DNA from: an uncultured Eubacteriales bacterium
GTDB lineage: Bacteria; Bacillota; Clostridia; Monoglobales; Monoglobaceae
NCBI GenBank assembly: GCA_900552305.1
Contig: URZD01000145.1
Span: forward strand, 1 to 5,295
Reading direction: 5' to 3'
Length of the DNA stretch: 5,295 nucleotides
Part shown: positions 1-5,080 of the stretch, piece by piece
Layout of the letters: every line of letters starts with the position of its first letter
Position numbering within the stretch: position 1 is the stretch's first letter
Translations under genes and position numbers: made by a program
The notes under the pieces: generated by a model
The model's database searches: none
Told to the model about the DNA's origin: nothing
The model's input: the letters and a program-made list of their open reading frames with translations, nothing else

Positions 1-198
1 TCGGAAAACGGTATGCTTACAAGGGTTGAATACTCGGCGCAGAGCGTTCAGATGTTTGAAAATGAGATAAATTCGTTTGTTGACTGCATTGAAAGCGGCG
101 AAAAGCTGCCCTCGCATATCGACACGAATATGGTAACGGTACGGCTTATGGACGCGATTTACCGTTCCGCAAATTCGCATAAGGAAGTCGAGCTTTAG
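1..198 (+). CDS. Gfo/Idh/MocA-family oxidoreductase, C-terminal fragment (5' end outside the window)
   Basis: The frame is open from base 1 to the TAG at 196-198 and gives the last 65 residues of a protein that starts upstream of the window. The ATG at 13 lies inside this frame and is not a credible start. The fragment matches the usual end of Gfo/Idh/MocA dehydrogenases: a helix of the type FENEINSFVDCIESGE, then a 'D-x-N-M-V-x-V-x-L-M-D-A-I-Y-R-S-A' helix, then a short basic tail ending in V-E-L. Family members oxidise or reduce sugars, inositols and their derivatives with NAD(P) in the cytoplasm. The Rossmann domain and the catalytic EKP lysine would lie upstream and cannot be checked, so substrate and activity are unknown. 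Its stop codon overlaps the ribosome site of the next gene, so the two are probably co-transcribed and translationally coupled. Confidence 0.8.
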   Translation, partial: SENGMLTRVEYSAQSVQMFENEINSFVDCIESGEKLPSHIDTNMVTVRLMDAIYRSANSHKEVEL

Positions 199-202
199 GA
201 GG
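197..202 (+). promoter_or_regulatory. Ribosome binding site that sets the start at 211
   Basis: AGGAGG lies 8 bases before the ATG at 211 and overlaps the stop codon of the preceding gene. It rules out the in-frame GTG at 202, which overlaps the last base of this site and has no ribosome site of its own. Confidence 0.85.
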
Positions 203-210
203 TGGCTGAT

Positions 211-1056
211 ATGAAAAAGGTTGGATTTATCGACTATTATCTGGACGAGTGGCACGCCAACAATTACCCCGAATTTATAAAAGAACATTCCGGCGGCGAG
301 CTTGAGGTGTGTTATGCCTACGGAAAAATTGACAGTCCTATCGGCGGAATGACAAATGCCGAGTGGTCGGAGAAATACGGGATTACCCTGTGCAAAACCG
401 CAGATGAGGTCGTTGAAAAAAGCGACGTACTGGTGGTTTTGTCACCCGACAATCCTGAAATGCACGAGGAGCTTTGCGATGTACCGCTCCGTTCCGGGAA
501 GTATGTGTATATTGACAAGACCTTTGCGCCCACGCGCGACGCGGCTGTCAGAATATTCGAGAAGGCGGACGCGTTCGGAACAAAGTGCTGGTCAAGCTCC
601 GCACTGGGCTTTGCGTCAGAGCTTGACGGAATAGACGTATCGGGGATTGACGCGATATACTCCGAGGGACCGGGCGAGTTCGAGATGTATATAATTCATC
701 AGATAGATCCGGTAATACGGCTTATGGGCGGCGCGGCAAAAAGAGCCATGTATACCGGCACAGGCGTACATCCCGCTGCCGTGATTGAGTTTGACGACGG
801 AAGGATATGGCATATGTGCCTGCGCAGCGACAGGGACGGCAGCTTTGAATACACGGTCGCGGATAAGGAAAACCGCGCCGAAAGAATTACGGTAAAGTCC
901 GATTATTTCGGACTGTTTATTGACGCGCTGACGGAGTTTTTCAAAACGGGAGAGCCACCGATACCGCATGAAAGAACGGTTACCGTTATTGCCGTGCGCG
1001 AGGCGCTGATAAAGGCGCGGTGCAAGCCTTTTGAATGGATAGAGATAGAGAAGTAG
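211..1056 (+). CDS. Short, divergent Gfo/Idh/MocA-family oxidoreductase (281 aa)
   Basis: Probable cytoplasmic sugar or polyol dehydrogenase, the second gene of an operon with the Gfo/Idh/MocA gene 12 bases upstream. The ATG at 211 is chosen because of the AGGAGG 8 bases before it. Family marks: a strand-loop of the type SDVLVVLSPDNPEMHEEL (residues 71-88), then YIDKTFAP (100-107), in which Lys103 sits where the family has its EKP lysine, and HQIDPV (163-168), where His163 and Asp166 match the family's H-x-x-D pattern. The C-terminal helices (about 233-273) resemble the usual F-x-x-x-L-x-x-F-x-x-G-x-P ending. Oddities: at 281 residues it is shorter than the usual 330-390, and the N-terminus reads VGFIDYYLDEWH in place of the glycine-rich GxGxxG loop that binds the NAD(P) pyrophosphate. 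Cofactor binding may be altered or lost. Family membership is fairly sure; the substrate is not known. Confidence 0.75.
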   Translation: MKKVGFIDYYLDEWHANNYPEFIKEHSGGELEVCYAYGKIDSPIGGMTNAEWSEKYGITLCKTADEVVEKSDVLVVLSPDNPEMHEELCDVPLRSGKYVYIDKTFAPTRDAAVRIFEKADAFGTKCWSSSALGFASELDGIDVSGIDAIYSEGPGEFEMYIIHQIDPVIRLMGGAAKRAMYTGTGVHPAAVIEFDDGRIWHMCLRSDRDGSFEYTVADKENRAERITVKSDYFGLFIDALTEFFKTGEPPIPHERTVTVIAVREALIKARCKPFEWIEIEK

Positions 1057-1071
1057 AAACAGAAATAATAC

Positions 1072-1124
1072 GGCGGCAGTAAATCCGATTTAAAAAATCG
1101 TTTTGCTGCCGCCTTTGTTATTTT
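1072..1124 (+). terminator. Rho-independent terminator of the dehydrogenase operon, possibly working both ways
   Basis: GGCGGCAG (1072-1079) pairs with CTGCCGCC (1106-1113). The stem continues through a G-T pair and AAA/TTT to 1083/1102. After a small internal loop, CGATTT (1086-1091) pairs with AAATCG (1095-1100). The T-rich stretch TTTGTTATTTT follows at 1114-1124. It lies 15 bases after the dehydrogenase stop and between converging genes. Read on the minus strand the T-tail is weaker (rich in T and A only from 1070 leftwards), so it may also serve the hydrolase gene, with less certainty. Confidence 0.85.
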
Positions 1125-1138
1125 AAGCGTTGGCTGCG

Positions 1139-1918
1139 TTACCTTTGATAATGCGAAGTTCCGATAAAGCCAACCTGTTTAAAGTCCTCTGCGTTATGTC
1201 TGATTATGTAGTCTATGTATGACTCGACCATGCGCGCGGTCAGCATATAACCCATGGGATTCATATGCCCGCGGAGGAAGAACCGCTTTTTAAATTCCTC
1301 ATCATATACGGGGGCGTATTTTCTGAAATCCAGTATATAGCAGTTTTTATATTTTTCGGCAATGGTATAAAGCAGCTCCGCGTGACCGTCGCGCAGACGT
1401 TTGTCCTCGTCCGTTTCGCTTGTTTCGGTCGGAATTGTCATAAGGAAAAACCTTGCGTCCGGTTGCCTGCGTTTAAGGTTTATAATAATATTTGCATATG
1501 CGCCGACAAAGGTATCGTTTGACGGATTGCCAATGTCGTCAGCCGTGCCGAGCTTTATAATACCTCTTTTTACATCTCCGATGTCGTTTACGCCGAGGGC
1601 GATTATGTATGCCGGGCAAATTTCCGACCATGCGCCGCAGCTTTCGCCGAAGCTTTCCATAAAGCACCTGCAATTCATTCCGCCGCGTGAGAAGTTATAA
1701 ACCTTGCAGCCCGCGTCACGTGCGAGGTACTGACCCCATGAATAATCGTACATATCGTGCCAGCCGGTGATTCCGTCATCGGTACATGACTCAAACTCGC
1801 CGGAGGAGAGGGAGTCCCCGATACAGCCTATTGTGCGGAAAATTCCGCAAAAGCCGCCGTTTATAACGGAATTGTCAAGCGGCTTTTCGTTTTGATCAAA
1901 AAATTTTGAAATATCCAT
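1139..1918 (-). CDS. SGNH/GDSL-type hydrolase, probable carbohydrate esterase (259 aa)
   Basis: Probable cytoplasmic serine esterase; in a sugar locus the natural guess is removal of acetyl or similar groups from oligosaccharides. SGNH blocks in order: IGDSLSSGE (33-41) with nucleophile Ser36; SRGGMNC (77-83) carrying the oxyanion glycine; ALGVND (107-112) with oxyanion Asn111; and RGHMNPMGY (216-224) with catalytic His218. The Asp expected three residues before the His is replaced by Leu215, so this is either a Ser-His dyad or a subfamily with the acid elsewhere. I see no signal peptide or membrane segment. The ATG start has AAAGGA 9 bases upstream, and the stop TAA is at 1139-1141. It lies downstream of the AraC gene on the same strand but 286 bases away, with its own promoter (2029-2057) and a cre-like site, so it is probably a separate unit. 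The superfamily call is firm; the substrate is unknown. Confidence 0.85.
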   Translation of the reverse strand: MDISKFFDQNEKPLDNSVINGGFCGIFRTIGCIGDSLSSGEFESCTDDGITGWHDMYDYSWGQYLARDAGCKVYNFSRGGMNCRCFMESFGESCGAWSEICPAYIIALGVNDIGDVKRGIIKLGTADDIGNPSNDTFVGAYANIIINLKRRQPDARFFLMTIPTETSETDEDKRLRDGHAELLYTIAEKYKNCYILDFRKYAPVYDEEFKKRFFLRGHMNPMGYMLTARMVESYIDYIIRHNAEDFKQVGFIGTSHYQR

Positions 1919-1927
1919 TTTTTACAT

Positions 1928-1949
1928 TCCTTTCGGTTAAATTCCGAAA
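1928..1949 (-). promoter_or_regulatory. Ribosome binding site of the SGNH gene, partly inside a small hairpin
   Basis: On the minus strand AAAGGA (1928-1933) stands 9 bases before the ATG. Bases 1931-1936 and 1944-1949 form a 6-bp inverted repeat (TTTCGG/CCGAAA) with a 7-base loop, which takes in the first three bases of the ribosome site. The site is clear; any regulatory role for this weak hairpin is a guess. Confidence 0.5.
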
Positions 1950-2009
1950 CCCTGCCTGTGAGCGGCCGGGGCGCGGTTCTGAAGGTCTGCACCGCATTTT
2001 TTGCGGGCG

Positions 2010-2023
2010 GCAAACCGTTTTCA
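2010..2023 (-). promoter_or_regulatory. cre-like site (possible CcpA operator) at the SGNH transcription start
   Basis: Read on the minus strand it is TGAAAACGGTTTGC. Against the classical catabolite-responsive element TGWAANCGNTNWCA it matches every fixed position except the last two. It begins at about the predicted transcription start (near 2022), a position where CcpA commonly represses sugar-use genes. The match is imperfect, so this is a candidate, not a demonstrated site. Confidence 0.45.
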
Positions 2024-2028
2024 GTAAA

Positions 2029-2057
2029 AGATTAGCATACCGTCATAAATTTGTCAA
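2029..2057 (-). promoter_or_regulatory. Sigma-A-type promoter of the SGNH hydrolase gene
   Basis: On the minus strand there is a perfect -35 TTGACA (2057-2052), a 17-base spacer, and TAATCT (2034-2029) preceded by TG plus one base, which is an extended -10. The -10 hexamer matches the consensus at only three of six positions, but the perfect -35 and TGn compensate. Predicted start is near 2022, giving a leader of about 100 bases before the ATG at 1918. That leader is GC-rich and contains short inverted repeats (for example 1992-1996 with 2002-2006, and 1973-1977 with 1991-1995). I could not match it to any known riboswitch. Confidence 0.65.
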
Positions 2058-2144
2058 GCGGTTTTCGGTGATTAGACGGAATTAAGTATTACAAAGTCAG
2101 TTTATGGGGTAGGTCGGAATAAGGTGTTAAAAAATCGGTTTCTG

Positions 2145-2188
2145 AAATAATGCGGGATAAAAGCCGTTAAAAAAGGCTGCGTTCCCGC
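2145..2188 (-). terminator. Probable terminator of the AraC-family regulator gene
   Basis: Read on the minus strand, GCGGGA (2188-2183) pairs with TCCCGC (2157-2152), and inside it AGCC (2178-2175) pairs with GGCT (2165-2162). The stem is followed by ATTATTT (2151-2145). It begins 16 bases past the regulator's stop codon. The stem is interrupted and the T-tail is weak, so termination may be partial and some transcripts could run on into the SGNH gene. Confidence 0.45.
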
Positions 2189-2204
2189 AAAAAAACGACC
2201 GCGC

Positions 2205-2966
2205 CTATACGCTTTCCCGCCAGTCGCGCGGACTTTTGCCCGTATTTTGCAAAAAGCTCTTGTAAAATACCGAATAGTCCGAGTACCCGCATTCAGCCGC
2301 AATATCGCCCAGACCGCGCTCGGTTGACAGCATGAGCTGTTTTGCGTATTCGATTCGCAGCTCGGTTATGTATCTGTGCGGAGTTTTTGAAAATCCGCTG
2401 CAAAACAGCTTTATGATGTATTCATTGCTGAAATTGAATTTTTCCGCGATTTCGCGCAGCGAAAACGAGCTTTCGCGGAAGCGGGCAAGTATAAAGCTCT
2501 GAATTTCGCCGACAATATCTGTGCCGCTCTCAAAACTGCCGCGCTTGGCGGCAAGGCTGCCGAGGATACTGTAAAACAAGCCGTTTACGGCAAATGAATT
2601 GCGCCGCGGCGAAAAGTACAGCTGTTCAAGCCGCCTTACATCATTTATGACCTCGGCGGAGGAAAATGCGCCGCGTATCGGCAGACCCGCGTCTTTTGTA
2701 AATTCGCCGTCAAAGTGTATATAAAAGTACCTCGGCTCATCGCTTGCAAGGCGACCCTCCTGAAACAGACCGCCGCGCTGAATGTAGTATTCGCCCGCGC
2801 GCAGCTCCGTATCGCAGCCGTCCTCGGCAAAGCGCAGAACGCCGTCAAACATAAGTATAAGAACGCTGTCCTCGCATACGCGCGTTATGTGCTTCTCACC
2901 TTTAAAAAATCTGCGCATGGAGCAGGCGTTAAAGTACAGCGGACTTGTATCGGACAGATAGTACAC
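2205..2966 (-). CDS. AraC-family transcriptional regulator (253 aa)
   Basis: DNA-binding regulator, most likely sugar-responsive. The N-terminal part (about residues 20-90) looks like a cupin-type AraC sensing domain, with the typical strand 'L-R-A-G-E-Y-Y-I-Q-R-G-G' where family members have 'l-x-x-G-d-x-x-l-i-x-p-g'. The C-terminus carries two helix-turn-helix units: SLREIAEKFNFSNEYIIKLF (about 169-188) and a second at about 218-239. The AraC signature follows as GYSDYSVFYKSF...TGKSPRDWR (227-250). The start is GTG at 2966, set by AAGGAG 7 bases upstream; a TTG ten codons earlier is also in frame but has no ribosome site. It is transcribed divergently from the GH127 gene through overlapping promoters, the usual layout for a regulator controlling its neighbour and itself. 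The inducer is unknown; an arabinose-containing sugar is a guess from the neighbouring enzyme. Confidence 0.92.
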   Translation of the reverse strand: MYYLSDTSPLYFNACSMRRFFKGEKHITRVCEDSVLILMFDGVLRFAEDGCDTELRAGEYYIQRGGLFQEGRLASDEPRYFYIHFDGEFTKDAGLPIRGAFSSAEVINDVRRLEQLYFSPRRNSFAVNGLFYSILGSLAAKRGSFESGTDIVGEIQSFILARFRESSFSLREIAEKFNFSNEYIIKLFCSGFSKTPHRYITELRIEYAKQLMLSTERGLGDIAAECGYSDYSVFYKSFLQNTGKSPRDWRESV

Positions 2967-2973
2967 GGTTATT

Positions 2974-2979
2974 CTCCTT
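2974..2979 (-). promoter_or_regulatory. Ribosome binding site that sets the GTG start of the AraC gene
   Basis: On the minus strand AAGGAG lies 7 bases before the GTG at 2966-2964. It lies downstream of the alternative in-frame TTG at 2996, which has no such site. Confidence 0.85.
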
Positions 2980-3017
2980 TTGCTCAATTTTTGCAATGTT
3001 TATATCGGAAATTGAAA

Positions 3018-3046
3018 TTGACTTTTATAAAATTATAGCATATATT
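3018..3046 (+). promoter_or_regulatory. Promoter of the GH127 gene
   Basis: TTGACT (3018-3023), 17-base spacer, TATATT (3041-3046): five of six matches in each hexamer with ideal spacing. Predicted start is near 3053, leaving a leader of about 25 bases before the GTG at 3079. It overlaps the AraC promoter (3032-3060), so the two could not be occupied by polymerase at once. Confidence 0.7.
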
Positions 3047-3060
3047 AAAGATAATTTCAA
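3032..3060 (-). promoter_or_regulatory. Promoter of the AraC-family regulator gene
   Basis: On the minus strand: TTGAAA (3060-3055), 17-base spacer, perfect TATAAT (3037-3032) with a TG one base before it (extended -10). Predicted start is near 3025, giving a leader of about 58 bases. By sequence it is the stronger of the two divergent promoters. Confidence 0.75.
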
Positions 3061-3065
3061 TACTT

Positions 3066-3070
3066 GGAGG
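3066..3070 (+). promoter_or_regulatory. Ribosome binding site that sets the GTG start of the GH127 gene
   Basis: GGAGG lies 8 bases before the GTG at 3079. An in-frame TTG at 3064 overlaps this site and so cannot be the start. Confidence 0.85.
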
Positions 3071-3078
3071 AAATAACG

Positions 3079-4935
3079 GTGAAAAATTTGCAATATAATT
3101 TTATGACAACAAAGAACATTAAACCGAGCGGATGGCTTTTAAAGCAGCTTAAAATTCAGGCGAAGGGGCTGTGCGGCAACCTTGACAAGGTATGGCCCGA
3201 CATAAAGGACAGCGCGTGGATAGGCGGCGACCGCGAGGGGTGGGAGCGTGTTCCGTACTGGCTGGACGGCTTTGTTCCGCTTGCGTATCTTTTGGAGGAC
3301 GACGACATGATACGCCGCGCGCGCCTTTATATTGACGCGATTATTAAGCGGCAGAACGGGGACGGCTGGATTTGTCCGTGCGGCAGGGAGGAACGCGCGA
3401 ACTACGATACATGGGCAACGCTGCTTATACTTAAGGTTTTGACGGTGTATGCGGATTGTTCGGGCGATGAGCGTATCCCCGAGGTGGTCGAAAAATGCCT
3501 GCGCCAGTTTGACGTTCATATAAATTTTAACACGCTGCGCACATGGGGAGCGGCAAGGTGGTTTGAGGGGATTATTCCGATATTTTGGCTCTATGAGAGG
3601 ACGCATGACGAATGGCTTATCACGCTTGCGAAAAAGCTGCGCGTACAGGGATTTGACTGGAAGGGACTTTTTGAAACAGGGTTTATTGATGAATTTGCAG
3701 CGGACAAACGTTACGATTTGTTTTCGCATATTGTGAATGTTGCGATGATGCTGAAGTCGGAGGCGCTGACGTCGCTGATTTCGGGCGGGAATCCCGATGA
3801 GTTTGCGGAAACGGCTCTGAAGTATCTTTTTGAAAAGCACGGCACGGCTGCGGAACATTTTAACGGTGACGAAAACCTTTCCGGAACATCGCCGATACAC
3901 GGTCCCGAGCTTTGCGGGGTGGTGGAGGCGATGTACTCCTATGAATGGCTGTTTGCAATCGGCGGCAACCCCAAATGGCTTGACAGACTGGAGCGGCTTG
4001 CGTTCAACTCGCTGCCCGCGGCAATAAGCCCGGATATGTGGTCGCACCAGTATGACCAGATGGCAAACCAGGTTGCGGCATTTCCTATGTCAAAGCAGCC
4101 GTTCCACTCCAACAACAATGTTGCGCACACGTTCGGACTGGAGCCGAATTTTGGTTGCTGCACGGCGAATTTCGGTCAGGGATTCCCAAAGCTGGCGCTT
4201 TCCGCGTTCATGCGCTCGGATGATGTACTTGCTTCCTGCGTGCTTGTTCCGTCAGCGGCGGAAACGGAGATAAACGGCGTTTCGGTCAAGTGCGAGTTGG
4301 AAACAGGCTATCCGTTCCGCGACAATCTTACATACCGTGTGACAACGGAAAAGCCGGTGAAATTTACGCTTTCGGTCAGAATACCGTCCTTTGCCGACAG
4401 CGCCGAGGTTGACGGAAAGGCGGTCGCTGTCGGACAGTTTGCCGAAATACGCAGAACATGGTGCGGGACGGAAACCGTTAACGTTCGGCTTAGCTTTAAA
4501 ACGCGCATAATCGAACGACCTGGGGATATGGTGTGCGTATGGCGCGGTCCGCTGCTCTATTCCGTGGCGGTGGGCGAAAAGTGGGAAAGAGTTGAATATT
4601 GGCAGAACGGAGTGGACAGAAAATTTCCGTACTGCGATTATTATATTTATCCGACCTCAAAATGGAATTACGCGCTTGCGGACGACAAATTTGAGGTCAG
4701 GGAAAATCCGTTTGAGTCCGGATTCGGCAACGCCGAGCCGCCGATAGAGATGACGGCGGAAATGTGCGAAATCGACTGGGATTTCAACAACGGACACTGT
4801 GACGAGCAGCCGCGCTCGCGTACGCCGCTCGGCGAGGCGGAGCGTGTTCGGCTTATTCCGTACGGCTGCTCGAATTTAAGGCTGACGGAGTTCCCGTATC
4901 TGAAACAGAATCCGAAACCGCATGAAAAGATATAA
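3079..4935 (+). CDS. GH127/DUF1680-family glycoside hydrolase, putative beta-L-arabinofuranosidase (618 aa)
   Basis: Putative cytoplasmic glycosidase releasing L-arabinofuranose, or a related sugar, from short plant-derived oligosaccharides. The start is GTG with GGAGG 8 bases upstream. An N-terminal helical-barrel part (about 15-385) contains RVPYWLDGF (57-65). The zinc and active-site motifs known from B. longum HypBA1 are present: E-x-C at Glu277/Cys279 and the paired cysteines Cys360-Cys361, the first matching the Cys nucleophile. The likely acid/base is Glu265 in GDENLSG (263-269). C-terminal beta-domain marks are RIPSFA (434-439) and RGPLLY (489-494). Length is usual for the family. There is no signal peptide, so the substrate must be imported. 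It is divergent from the AraC gene, its probable regulator, and is followed by its own terminator, so it is probably a single-gene transcript. The family also contains enzymes for other sugars, so the substrate is inferred only. Confidence 0.87.
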   Translation: MKNLQYNFMTTKNIKPSGWLLKQLKIQAKGLCGNLDKVWPDIKDSAWIGGDREGWERVPYWLDGFVPLAYLLEDDDMIRRARLYIDAIIKRQNGDGWICPCGREERANYDTWATLLILKVLTVYADCSGDERIPEVVEKCLRQFDVHINFNTLRTWGAARWFEGIIPIFWLYERTHDEWLITLAKKLRVQGFDWKGLFETGFIDEFAADKRYDLFSHIVNVAMMLKSEALTSLISGGNPDEFAETALKYLFEKHGTAAEHFNGDENLSGTSPIHGPELCGVVEAMYSYEWLFAIGGNPKWLDRLERLAFNSLPAAISPDMWSHQYDQMANQVAAFPMSKQPFHSNNNVAHTFGLEPNFGCCTANFGQGFPKLALSAFMRSDDVLASCVLVPSAAETEINGVSVKCELETGYPFRDNLTYRVTTEKPVKFTLSVRIPSFADSAEVDGKAVAVGQFAEIRRTWCGTETVNVRLSFKTRIIERPGDMVCVWRGPLLYSVAVGEKWERVEYWQNGVDRKFPYCDYYIYPTSKWNYALADDKFEVRENPFESGFGNAEPPIEMTAEMCEIDWDFNNGHCDEQPRSRTPLGEAERVRLIPYGCSNLRLTEFPYLKQNPKPHEKI

Positions 4936-4950
4936 TATCGGTTGGCTCTG

Positions 4951-5000
4951 ACACCGTTTTTGGCGTATTCCGCGCCGAAAACGGTGTTATTCTTCTGTTA
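4951..5000 (+). terminator. Strong rho-independent terminator after the GH127 gene
   Basis: Bases 4951-4965 pair with 4973-4987 in a 15-bp stem with a single T-G wobble and a 7-base loop (4966-4972). The T-rich run TATTCTTCTGTT follows from 4988. It begins 15 bases after the stop codon and separates the sugar gene from the antiporter gene. Confidence 0.88.
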
Positions 5001-5016
5001 AGATTAAAGAAAACAT

Positions 5017-5045
5017 TTGCATAAACGTACATTTTATGTTAAAAT
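5017..5045 (+). promoter_or_regulatory. Promoter of the antiporter gene
   Basis: TTGCAT (5017-5022), 17-base spacer, and TAAAAT (5040-5045) with TG one base before it, an extended -10. The -35 is weak (three of six), but the extended -10 is good. Predicted start is near 5052, leaving about 29 bases before the TTG start. Confidence 0.65.
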
Positions 5046-5047
5046 GT
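5029..5047. repeat. Palindrome over the -10 of the antiporter promoter, operator candidate
   Basis: ACATTTTA (5029-5036) and TAAAATGT (5040-5047) form a perfect 8-bp inverted repeat around a 3-base centre. The right arm contains the whole -10 hexamer, so a dimeric protein bound here would block polymerase. It is not followed by a T-run and lies upstream of the predicted transcription start, so it is not a terminator. Low sequence complexity leaves chance as an alternative. Confidence 0.45.
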
Positions 5048-5067
5048 TGTATATAACTTGTAAATTC

Positions 5068-5075
5068 GGAGGTGA
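5068..5075 (+). promoter_or_regulatory. Ribosome binding site that sets the TTG start of the antiporter gene
   Basis: GGAGGTGA is an eight-base match to the 16S rRNA 3' end and stands 5 bases before the TTG at 5081 (8 from the GGAGG core). There is no nearby in-frame ATG; the first one is at codon 38, inside a conserved motif. Confidence 0.85.
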
Positions 5076-5080
5076 CGACA

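Larger units (their letters stand above)
3011..3061. repeat. 9-bp inverted repeat around the divergent promoters, possible operator pair
   Basis: ATTGAAATT at 3011-3019 is repeated perfectly in inverse orientation at 3053-3061 (AATTTCAAT). The arms are 42 bases apart centre to centre, close to four helical turns. The left arm runs into the -35 of the GH127 promoter and the right arm covers the -35 of the AraC promoter. GAAATT also occurs twice in tandem at 3008-3019. The region is very AT-rich, so a chance match cannot be excluded. Confidence 0.4.

Noticed and set aside
202..210. GTG at 202 as start of the second dehydrogenase
   Set aside because: The codon overlaps the AGGAGG site; the ATG at 211 has ideal spacing.
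616..969. A 117-codon minus-strand open frame within the second dehydrogenase gene
   Set aside because: Antisense to a coding sequence with conserved motifs and without recognisable protein features.
1081..1104. AT-rich inner repeat considered as an attachment site or small RNA
   Set aside because: It is fully explained as the upper part of the terminator hairpin at 1072-1113.
2053..2066. A second cre-like site next to the SGNH -35 (around AAGCGGTTTT)
   Set aside because: It matches only the central part of the consensus and fails at the conserved outer bases on both sides.
2967..2996. Longer AraC protein starting at the TTG at 2996
   Set aside because: It adds ten poorly fitting residues and has no ribosome site; AAGGAG is spaced correctly for the GTG at 2966.
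3064..3078. Longer GH127 protein starting at the TTG at 3064
   Set aside because: The TTG overlaps the GGAGG that serves the GTG at 3079.
2990..3094. TTTGCAAT occurring at 2990-2997 and 3087-3094
   Set aside because: Eight bases in an AT-rich stretch, the second copy inside the GH127 coding sequence; it is easily due to chance and has no clear relation to the promoters.
3139..4047. A 302-codon open frame on the minus strand, inside the GH127 gene
   Set aside because: It lies fully antisense to a gene with clear family motifs, its product is rich in Arg, His and Pro with no recognisable domain, and it has no fitting ribosome site. It is a frame shadow.
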